Part shown: piece after piece, positions 57,360 to 64,000 of the stretch
Layout: each line of letters opens with the position of its first letter
Position numbering within the stretch: the stretch's first letter is position 1
DNA from: Chryseobacterium sp. G0186
GTDB taxonomy: Bacteria > Bacteroidota > Bacteroidia > Flavobacteriales > Weeksellaceae
DNA length: 64,000 nt
Reading direction: 5' to 3'
NCBI RefSeq assembly: GCF_003815675.1
Contig: NZ_CP033918.1
Location: 4,278,001-4,342,000 of the forward strand
Notes under the pieces: generated by a model
Database searches by the model: none
Told to the model about the DNA's origin: nothing
What the model saw: only the letters and a program-made list of their open reading frames with translations
Position numbers and translations under genes: made by a program

Positions 57360-57842
57360 TTATTTTTTCTTGAATACATACAAATGCTTGTTAGGACCGT
57401 CAATTTCTTTACCGTCCATGTCCAGTTGGATAAGCATGTTTTCGCCCACTTTATATTTATAGTTTGCTGTTTTCCCTTTTAAAGTGATGATACTTCCTGT
57501 AGCATCCCAGGTAAAAGATCCTTTATCTTCATTTTTTGAGTTTCTATCCAGATACTCTTCATTAATCGTAAACGTTTTATCATCGTTCAGAGTCAGGGAA
57601 GTCTTAATTCCAGGGCAGTCTGCACAAGGAACTGTTGCTTCATAGGTACCATTCCAATCCAATGCGTTTTCAGAAGTGTCACCAGCCGCTGTTGGAGTCG
57701 CTTTAGTGATACTGTCAGCAGGCGTTGGCTGAACAGCTGTTGCAGAATCTGTAACAGAACCGGTTTCAACAGTTTCTTTTTTAGAACAAGAAGCCAGAAT
57801 TAAAGCAGCTCCCATTCCCAGAATAAACATTTTGTTTTTCAT
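57360..57842 (-). CDS. NlpE-like lipoprotein (copper-resistance NlpE N-terminal type)
   Basis: A 160-residue lipoprotein, lipobox ILASC (Cys19), followed by a low-complexity linker rich in T, A, P and S. The domain starts DWNGTYEATVPCADCPGIKT, the NlpE motif with the CxxC pair, then SLTLNDDKTFTINEEYLD and the ending GENMLIQLDMDGKEI. NlpE senses surface contact and copper stress in enterics by activating Cpx; in Bacteroidota the domain is common but without Cpx, so the role is unknown. The start is ATG 57842; a longer frame to 57905 would remove the signal peptide. Confidence 0.85.
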   Translation of the reverse strand: MKNKMFILGMGAALILASCSKKETVETGSVTDSATAVQPTPADSITKATPTAAGDTSENALDWNGTYEATVPCADCPGIKTSLTLNDDKTFTINEEYLDRNSKNEDKGSFTWDATGSIITLKGKTANYKYKVGENMLIQLDMDGKEIDGPNKHLYVFKKK

Positions 57843-58141
57843 CGTAAAAATTGATTTAAATATGTTTTTATTAAACTGACTAGCTGTAAACAAAAACCAA
57901 GCCAAGGAATGATGAAAGCCATTGGAACTAAAGGGATAATTTAGAGATGTTCAATGAAGATTCAACGTTTGATTTTACTTTCTATCCAATAATCTTACAT
58001 CTAGTATTGGGTATCAGATATTTATTTTCCTGCTCCAATTTCTGGTTTCTGTTTCCATCTAAAAATATCAATCTCAACTTTTACACCCGTTTTATTGGGT
58101 CTGTTCTTATTTTCTTTGTAAATTCGGGCAAAATTTTGATT

Positions 58142-60280
58142 ATGACAAAAAAGATACTTTTATCTGTATTTCTTTTGCCGGCTGCAATGGCATTTGCACA
58201 ACAATATGGAGGAATGTGGATTCCTACAGAACTGAATGAAAAGGAAATGAAGGACTTGGGAATGAAGATTTCTGCTAAGGACATTTTCAATCCTCAGAAG
58301 CCAAGCATAAAGGATGCGGTAGTACAGTTTAACGGTGGGTGTACCGCTGAAATTATTTCTCCTAAAGGATTGTTGTTAACCAATCACCACTGTGGTTTTG
58401 GTCAGATTCAGGCACATTCTACGGTTCAGAATGATCTTCTTTCAAACGGATTCTGGGCAAAAAATATGAATGGAGAACTTCCTAATCCGGGAGTGAAAGT
58501 AGATTTTATTGTAGATATAAAAGAAGCTACTGATCAGGTATTGGAGGGAACAGATAACCTTACGGAGCCTGAACTTACCAAAAGAATCAATAACAATATT
58601 GAGGTTTACAAAAACTCTCAGAAAATTGAATCCTACCAATCAATCATGGTAAAGCCTATGTACTATGGAAACAAGTATTATGCTTATACGATTGAAACAT
58701 ATAAAGACATCCGTCTTGTGGGAGCACCACCTCAAAGCATAGGAAAATTCGGGAGTGATACAGATAACTGGGTTTGGCCTAGACATACTGGAGATTTCTC
58801 AATGTTCAGAATCTATGCAGACAAAAATAATAAGCCTGCGGAATATTCTAAGGACAACGTACCTTATGTTCCAAAGCACTATTTACCGGTTTCTATCAAG
58901 GATAAAAACGAAAACGATTTTACATTTGTATTCGGATTTCCGGGAAAAACTACAGAATATCTTCCTGCAGTAGCTGTAGAAAAGATCATGAAAGATATTG
59001 ATCCTGCAAGAATTGCAGTACGTGATGTAGCCTTGAAGACATTGGACGAAAAAATGCGTGTGGATAACGAAACCCGTATTAAATATGCTTCAAAATATGC
59101 TTCCGTTGCCAATTACTGGAAAAAATGGATCGGGGAAGTAGAAGGGTTGAAAAAATCCAATGCTGTTGAGAAAAAAATCATGTATGAAGGGTCTTTAGTT
59201 GCTAAAAATCCTGAAATCAAGACGACTTTGGATCAGCTGAACAAGCTTTACAACGACCAGGCTCCTTATGCATTAAACAATGCCTATTACACAGAAGTGG
59301 TGAAAAATGCTGAAACATTGAAGTTAGCAGGAGATTACTATGACTTTGTAGCTTCTGTAGAAGCAGGAAGAATGGATGAAAAAGAGCTTTCAAAGCTAAA
59401 AACAAAATTAAGTTCTTTCTATAAGGATTACAGCGCTGAGCTTGATGCTAGGGTAACGGCAAAATTATTGGCTTTATATACTAATAAAACAGCTTCCCAA
59501 TTTTTACCGGCAGGGTTCAGTAAATATAAAGATGAGAATGCAAACATTCCTGTAGTGGAGGATATGTCTAAAAACTCCATCATCACAGGAAGAACTGCTG
59601 TAAATGGAGGAACATTAACTGCAGATATTGATAAGGCGTTTTCTAATCAGGACAAACTGATCAAAACATTAAAGAAAGATCCTATCTATCAATTATATGT
59701 TTCTATGAAAGAAACGTATATGAAGACCGCTGATCCACAGTATGCTACCCTTCAGGCAAAAATTGATGCCATGCAGAAGAAGTTCATGGCTCAGCAGATG
59801 GATACGGATAAAGACAGAAAATTCTTCCCGGACGCTAACTCTACTCTTCGTGTAACGTATGGTAAAATAAAAGGATCTGCTCCAAGAGATGCGGTTTCTT
59901 ATGGATACCAGACTCACCTTGCTGGGGTAATGGAGAAATACATTCCTGGAGATTATGAATTTGATGTTCCTAAAAAACTGATCGAGCTTTACAACAAAAA
60001 AGATTTCGGAATCTATAAAGATAAAACCGGGGATGTTCCAGTTGGATTTACAGCAACAAACCATACCACAGGAGGAAATTCCGGAAGCCCGGCTCTTGAT
60101 GCTAATGGAAACTTGGTAGGACTTAACTTCGACAGACAGTGGGAAGGAACGATGAGTGATATCAACTATGATCCGCGCTTTAGTAGAAATATTATGGTGG
60201 ATACAAAATATATCCTGTTCGTTATAGAGAAGTTTGCCGACTCAAAATGGCTTGTAGATGAAATGAAAGTGATTAAATAA
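58142..60280 (+). CDS. S46 family dipeptidyl-peptidase (DPP7/DPP11 type)
   Basis: A 712-residue exopeptidase, the size of Porphyromonas DPP7. Signal peptide 1-19 (ending MAFAQ). Serine-protease triad: His82 or His83 (NHHCGF), an aspartate in the middle, and Ser649 in GGNSGSPALDANG. The segment LNFDRQWEGTMSDINYDP follows the serine. The enzyme removes N-terminal dipeptides in the periplasm. I chose ATG 58142: the longer frame from 57947 has no homologue and no signal peptide at its start. Whether it prefers hydrophobic P1 (DPP7) or acidic P1 (DPP11) cannot be read with certainty. Confidence 0.9.
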   Translation: MTKKILLSVFLLPAAMAFAQQYGGMWIPTELNEKEMKDLGMKISAKDIFNPQKPSIKDAVVQFNGGCTAEIISPKGLLLTNHHCGFGQIQAHSTVQNDLLSNGFWAKNMNGELPNPGVKVDFIVDIKEATDQVLEGTDNLTEPELTKRINNNIEVYKNSQKIESYQSIMVKPMYYGNKYYAYTIETYKDIRLVGAPPQSIGKFGSDTDNWVWPRHTGDFSMFRIYADKNNKPAEYSKDNVPYVPKHYLPVSIKDKNENDFTFVFGFPGKTTEYLPAVAVEKIMKDIDPARIAVRDVALKTLDEKMRVDNETRIKYASKYASVANYWKKWIGEVEGLKKSNAVEKKIMYEGSLVAKNPEIKTTLDQLNKLYNDQAPYALNNAYYTEVVKNAETLKLAGDYYDFVASVEAGRMDEKELSKLKTKLSSFYKDYSAELDARVTAKLLALYTNKTASQFLPAGFSKYKDENANIPVVEDMSKNSIITGRTAVNGGTLTADIDKAFSNQDKLIKTLKKDPIYQLYVSMKETYMKTADPQYATLQAKIDAMQKKFMAQQMDTDKDRKFFPDANSTLRVTYGKIKGSAPRDAVSYGYQTHLAGVMEKYIPGDYEFDVPKKLIELYNKKDFGIYKDKTGDVPVGFTATNHTTGGNSGSPALDANGNLVGLNFDRQWEGTMSDINYDPRFSRNIMVDTKYILFVIEKFADSKWLVDEMKVIK

Positions 60281-60297
60281 ATTTCTGATCAATATAT

Positions 60298-60331
60298 AAA
60301 AGGACCTATTTTTGAATGGGTCCTTTTTTTA
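60298..60331 (+). terminator. Terminator of the S46 peptidase gene
   Basis: The arms AAAAGGACC and GGGTCCTTTT, loop TATTTTTGAAT, with T-run, 17 bp after the stop. Confidence 0.85.
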
Positions 60332-60440
60332 TGCAAAAAATCTAAGATTCTATTCTTTAAAGTTTTATATATAGACTGATTCTATATAAAAATTAATTTT
60401 CATATGTGATATCTATGTAGATTTAAATAAAACTTTTCTT

Positions 60441-61235
60441 ATGAATACTACCCATCTTAAAGTGTGTACAGAATGTGGTACCCAATATCCGGAAAATTAT
60501 ACTGGCAATAGCTGTATCATTTGTGAAGATGAAAGGCAGGCGGTTCCTCAAAGCGGGCAATCCTGGACTACCTATGAACAACTTTTGGAAAAACACAGTG
60601 TTAAGATCAAAAAAATAAATGATACGCTTTACGAATTTGTAGTAAACCCGAGGTTTTCTATTGGGCAACGTGCCTTATTTGTAATTTCAGAAAGTGGAAA
60701 TCTATTGTGGGATTGTATTCCATTGATTGATGATGAGGTGATAGAGTTTATACAGTCAAAAGGAGGATTAAAAGGGATTGCCATCTCACATCCGCACTAT
60801 TATTCTATGATGAAAATGTGGGCTGAGGCTTTTAACAGTATCATTTACATCCACGAAAAAGATAAAGAATGGGTGGTAAACGGTGGAAATTCTGTGGAAT
60901 ACTGGAAAGGAGATCATATGAATCTCTGGGATCAGCTGAAGCTTCATAATATCGGAGGACATTTTGAGGGAAGCTCCATTATAGAAATTCCGGAAATGAG
61001 TGAGAAAGGTACCTTACTTATTGGAGATACCATGTATTTATCACCATCCATGAAACATTTTGCCACAATGAGGAGCTATCCAAACAGAATTCCTCTTCCG
61101 CTAAGTGAAGTTAAAAGAATTGAAAAGCGTTTTGAGGAGATCAGCTTTGATACCATTTATGGTTTCTATTCCTATCAGAATGTAGAGAAAAATGCCAAGG
61201 AAATTGTAAAAAACTCTTTTTCTAAATATGAATAA
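60441..61235 (+). CDS. Degenerate metallo-beta-lactamase-fold protein with zinc ribbon
   Basis: A 264-residue protein. Residues 9-28 form a CxxC-x12-CxxC zinc ribbon (CTEC, then CIIC). The rest matches metallo-beta-lactamase-fold hydrolases in strand order (ALFVISESGNLLWDC, AISHPHYYSMM, IIEIPEMSEKGTLLIGDTM). However the metal motif HxHxDH is reduced to H117-P-H119-Y-Y-S: the Asp and last His are lost. A later His (HFEGS) and an Asp in GDTM remain. A single-zinc or non-enzymatic role is possible. A MBL fold with a zinc ribbon at the N-terminus could bind nucleic acids or proteins. Confidence 0.75.
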   Translation: MNTTHLKVCTECGTQYPENYTGNSCIICEDERQAVPQSGQSWTTYEQLLEKHSVKIKKINDTLYEFVVNPRFSIGQRALFVISESGNLLWDCIPLIDDEVIEFIQSKGGLKGIAISHPHYYSMMKMWAEAFNSIIYIHEKDKEWVVNGGNSVEYWKGDHMNLWDQLKLHNIGGHFEGSSIIEIPEMSEKGTLLIGDTMYLSPSMKHFATMRSYPNRIPLPLSEVKRIEKRFEEISFDTIYGFYSYQNVEKNAKEIVKNSFSKYE

Positions 61236-61267
61236 AAAAATCGGGAAAATAACTTTCCCGATTTTTA
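61233..61267. terminator. Bidirectional terminator between the MBL-like and M16 genes
   Basis: The arms AAAAATCGGGAAA and TTTCCCGATTTTT, 5-nt loop ATAAC, with A and T tracts. It serves two convergent genes. Confidence 0.9.
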
Positions 61268-61284
61268 TGACTCTTAGATATGGG

Positions 61285-64000
61285 TTAATGTCCAAAAATA
61301 TCCTCCAGACTTAGCTCTGTAAATGTTCCCATCTTTTCAACAGCTTCCATATTCAGGTTTTCCTTTTTACCAATGATTGCTGTATTGAAATGTACAGGTT
61401 TGATCTCTGTTTGATAAAACTGTTTGATATCTTCAAATTTCAGGCTTTGGATTTCTTCATAAATATCTTTTCTGAAATCATGATAAATACCCAGTTTCTT
61501 TAGATTTAAAGTATTGAAGAAAATGTTATTTCGGATAACTCTGGTTGATGCAATTTGTTTCAGGGCTGCATTTTTTGCACCTTCAAACTGAATAGGTACT
61601 TCCGGAAGTTCATCCATCAGTTCATTCATGGTATCTACTGCAATCATTAACTTGTCCGGTTGTGTTCCTATATAAGTTGTAATATAATCGGGATGTTTCA
61701 ATTCAGCATTGGCAGAGTAGGAGACGTATGCCGAATAAGCAAGACTCTTACTTTCACGAATTTCCTGGAAAACAATTGAGGATAGGCCTCTTCCAAAATA
61801 TTCATTGAAAACATTGATCTTTCCAAAATGAGATGGGTTTACCAGGTTTCCCTTTCCAATCTTACTCATTTCCATCTGAACCATGTCATAATCTGTAAAA
61901 TAAACGTTGCCTCCCGTAGCAGGTTCCGGATATTGTCTGGCTTCCGGTATCTGAAGACTTTCCGTCTCCATATATTGCCCAATATATCCCTGGAATCTTT
62001 CAAAATTCTTTCCATAAAAGAAAACTTGATAAGGATATTTGAAAAGGTGCTTCATTCGGTCTGTGAATACTTCAGCTTTACTGCTTTCAAGTTCTTCTTT
62101 GGAGATAACATCCGTAAATCTTGACGTACTTCCCAATTTGGTATAATTGATTAGGGCCGTCATAATACGGTTTTTGTCTTTCTTCATTGCCTGACGGTTT
62201 TCCAGAACAGTTCCTACAAATTGTTCATAGATCTCCTGATTAGGTTCTACATGATACATCCAATGCTGAAGAAGAGAAATCCCTTTTTCAATATTCTCTT
62301 CCAGTCCGCTCAGGGAAATCAGTAATTGGTTACTGGATGTTTTGAAATTATTATTTATCCCGATTTTGAAAAATTCTTTTTTTAAATCCTCAGGAGAAAG
62401 ATCATGGGTACCTAAATATTGCAATAGCTGTGTAGAAATTCCCAGTTCTCTATCATGATCACTTCCAAAAGGAAAAATAAAATGTACCTGGGCAACATCA
62501 TTGTATTTATTTTTTACAAAGCTTAATTTCTTACCTTTAATTTCATCAGTCGCAATTTCTTTTTGATAGTTGATGAATTCAGGTTGTATATCTTCCGTTT
62601 TTTCAGATAATATTTCCGTTAAAAACTCAGATTGTGTATCACGGTTAATTTTAATGGGAGTGATGCCTGGGTTTTCAACTCTGATCAGTCTGTCGTTAAC
62701 CCCTTTTTCCTTATTAACAACAATATAGTTTTCCTTGAAAAAAGAATTGGCAAAATTGATAATATCTTCTTTCGTGAAGCTTGCATACACATCCATTTCA
62801 TTCAACTCCTGTTCCCAGCTTATGCCTTTTATATAGGTGTCATAAAGGGTAGTGGCAAGACCTTCCGCAGTCTCAAGACCTTTCATCCTTTGAAGCTTGA
62901 AGTCATTAATGATGGCCGGAAGCATCCAGTCTGGGAAATCACCTTTCTTTACAAGCTCAATTTCCTCTAAAACCATTTCGGTTGCTTCTTCCAGGGTTTG
63001 GGTTTCCTTTGGAACTGCAACGATAGAAAAATAACCATATTGTTTTAATCCTACAGAAAAAGCCTGTGCCCAAAGCATTTTTTGAGTCTGGTTGATATGA
63101 AGATCCAATAATCCTGCTTCACCTCTGTTGCTCAAAATATTGGCAAGAACATCTGCAAGCATTGCTTCTCTGGTTCCATAGCTATCAGTTCTCCATGCCA
63201 GTTGAACCCTTGGAGTAGTAGGGCTTTTTACCGTTCTTTTAGTAATCTCTGTAATTGGCTTTTCGACAATGGGTGTTTTTTTCGGCAACTCTTTATATGG
63301 AAGAGTCCCAAAAGACTGATCAATTAATTGGATGGTTTCCTCAAAATCAAGATCTCCAACCAAAACCATTGCATAATTATTAGGAACATAATATTCGTCA
63401 AAATACTTATGGATGGCTTTCATGGAAGGATTTTTCAAATGCTCAGGATTACCTATTGTAGTTTGTTGCCCATTAGGATGAGTTGGAAAAAGAGCTGCCA
63501 TCAATTCATAGTTGACCAGCCTCGTATCATTATCCTGCGCCCTGTTGAACTCTTCATATACAGATTCCAGTTCAGTATGGAAAAGACGCAGTACAATTTC
63601 AGAAAATCTGTCTTTCTCTACCTTGAGCCATTTTTCCAGTTCATTATTGGGAATGTTGTTTTTATAAACTGTTTCATCAAACCAGGTGTGTGCATTCGTT
63701 CCGCTGGCCCCAAGTGACGAAATAGCTTTGTCATACTCATTGGCAATAGCATATTGGCTGGCTTCCTGAGATACTTCATCAATCTTTTTATAGATTTCCC
63801 TTTTCTTCTCAGCATCTTGCTCAGCTTTATGTTCCTCAAATAAAATTGAGATTTGATCAAGAAGTTCTTTCTCTTCTTTCCAGTTTTGAGTACCTAACTT
63901 AGAGGTACCTTTGAACATCATGTGCTCAAGATAATGAGCCAGCCCGGTATTATCTGAAGGATCATTATTGCTTCCCGTTCTCACAGGAATAAAGGTTTGT
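61285..64000 (-). CDS. M16-family zinc metallopeptidase (insulinase-like, partial)
   Basis: At least 904 residues; the gene runs off the right end of the window (its start is beyond 64000). The inverted zinc motif HYLEH (in LAHYLEHMMFKG) and the distant glutamate (TELESVYEEFNRAQD) give the HxxEH plus E signature. The usual two-half pitrilysin/insulinase layout is seen: the active half first, then a second half ending SLEDIFGH. A signal peptide is probably located beyond the window. Such enzymes degrade oligopeptides, often in the periplasm. Upstream context is missing. Confidence 0.9.
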   Translation of the reverse strand, partial: QTFIPVRTGSNNDPSDNTGLAHYLEHMMFKGTSKLGTQNWKEEKELLDQISILFEEHKAEQDAEKKREIYKKIDEVSQEASQYAIANEYDKAISSLGASGTNAHTWFDETVYKNNIPNNELEKWLKVEKDRFSEIVLRLFHTELESVYEEFNRAQDNDTRLVNYELMAALFPTHPNGQQTTIGNPEHLKNPSMKAIHKYFDEYYVPNNYAMVLVGDLDFEETIQLIDQSFGTLPYKELPKKTPIVEKPITEITKRTVKSPTTPRVQLAWRTDSYGTREAMLADVLANILSNRGEAGLLDLHINQTQKMLWAQAFSVGLKQYGYFSIVAVPKETQTLEEATEMVLEEIELVKKGDFPDWMLPAIINDFKLQRMKGLETAEGLATTLYDTYIKGISWEQELNEMDVYASFTKEDIINFANSFFKENYIVVNKEKGVNDRLIRVENPGITPIKINRDTQSEFLTEILSEKTEDIQPEFINYQKEIATDEIKGKKLSFVKNKYNDVAQVHFIFPFGSDHDRELGISTQLLQYLGTHDLSPEDLKKEFFKIGINNNFKTSSNQLLISLSGLEENIEKGISLLQHWMYHVEPNQEIYEQFVGTVLENRQAMKKDKNRIMTALINYTKLGSTSRFTDVISKEELESSKAEVFTDRMKHLFKYPYQVFFYGKNFERFQGYIGQYMETESLQIPEARQYPEPATGGNVYFTDYDMVQMEMSKIGKGNLVNPSHFGKINVFNEYFGRGLSSIVFQEIRESKSLAYSAYVSYSANAELKHPDYITTYIGTQPDKLMIAVDTMNELMDELPEVPIQFEGAKNAALKQIASTRVIRNNIFFNTLNLKKLGIYHDFRKDIYEEIQSLKFEDIKQFYQTEIKPVHFNTAIIGKKENLNMEAVEKMGTFTELSLEDIFGH

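Noticed and set aside
57947..58141. N-terminal extension of the S46 peptidase by 65 residues
   Set aside because: The extension is hydrophobic and unrelated to the family, whereas the ATG at 58142 is followed at once by a signal peptide.
1..64000. tRNA, rRNA, CRISPR, IS transposase, phage integrase
   Set aside because: Searched by eye for typical signals (tRNA clover arms with CCA ends, DDE or HUH transposase motifs, tyrosine recombinases). None was seen; this is a limited search without tools.

Overview
The window looks like a chromosomal segment of a flavobacterium of the Chryseobacterium/Elizabethkingia type (Bacteroidota, Weeksellaceae). The evidence is the AT-rich sequence, many TAnnTTTG (-7) promoter boxes with few Shine-Dalgarno sites, a type IX secretion C-terminal signal, a Bacteroidota curli operon, an S46 dipeptidyl-peptidase, and a type VI secretion locus of the Bacteroidota-only subtype (T6SSiii: TssO/TssP/TssR, TssD-type Hcp, no TssJ/L/M). 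I see no rRNA, tRNA, CRISPR array, transposase or phage integrase.

Layout. (1) 1-15.4 kb is an accessory stretch of small redox and stress genes with their regulators: cupin and quinone-reductase-like dehydrogenase opposite an HxlR regulator; Crp/Fnr regulator with DoxX and AhpD-like genes; an MdaB/YgiN/PfpI/aldo-keto-reductase operon; a metallophosphoesterase; a hydrolase; a LysR regulator; two GNATs; a second aldo-keto reductase; a nitronate monooxygenase. Four copies of a ~210-bp MITE-like inverted-repeat element lie between these genes. (2) 15.4-18.7 kb is housekeeping: Mpl-type Mur ligase, lipoprotein, PlsC-like acyltransferase and Nudix hydrolase. (3) 19-25.5 kb is a curli locus: curlin repeat protein, terminator, CsgB-like protein, a CsgC/CsgH-CsgE fusion, CsgF, a CsgG with an extra C-terminal barrel-like domain, a propeller lipoprotein, and an opposing CsgD-like regulator. 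(4) 25.6-30.2 kb holds OsmC, a T9SS cargo protein, RNase G, an unlisted 29-residue basic protein (COX24/mS38 type) and HU.

(5) 30.5-52.4 kb is the T6SS island: a LuxR-type regulator, tssO-like genes, tssP, tssR, three hcp genes sharing one leader/promoter module, two vgrG genes, ClpV, a lytic transglycosylase, and two cargo modules. Cargo module 1 is VgrG1, a metzincin-type zinc protease, a lipoprotein and a membrane protein. Cargo module 2 is VgrG2, a LysM protein, a PAAR-like transmembrane protein, a membrane protein and a TPR protein. Sheath, baseplate and TssN genes (tssB, C, E, F, G, K, N) are not in the window and must lie elsewhere if the system works. (6) 53-64 kb returns to chromosomal genes: polA, an Imm22-like orphan, MgtC, an NlpE-like lipoprotein, an S46 peptidase, a degenerate metallo-beta-lactamase-fold protein with a zinc ribbon, and an M16 peptidase cut by the window end.

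Most worth following up: the hcp leader, which is more conserved than the hcp coding sequence and carries two boxes 21 bp apart in all three copies; the two effector modules with candidate immunity genes; the curli fusion proteins; and the two LuxR-type regulators, beside the curli and T6SS loci, whose receiver domains lack the phospho-acceptor aspartate.
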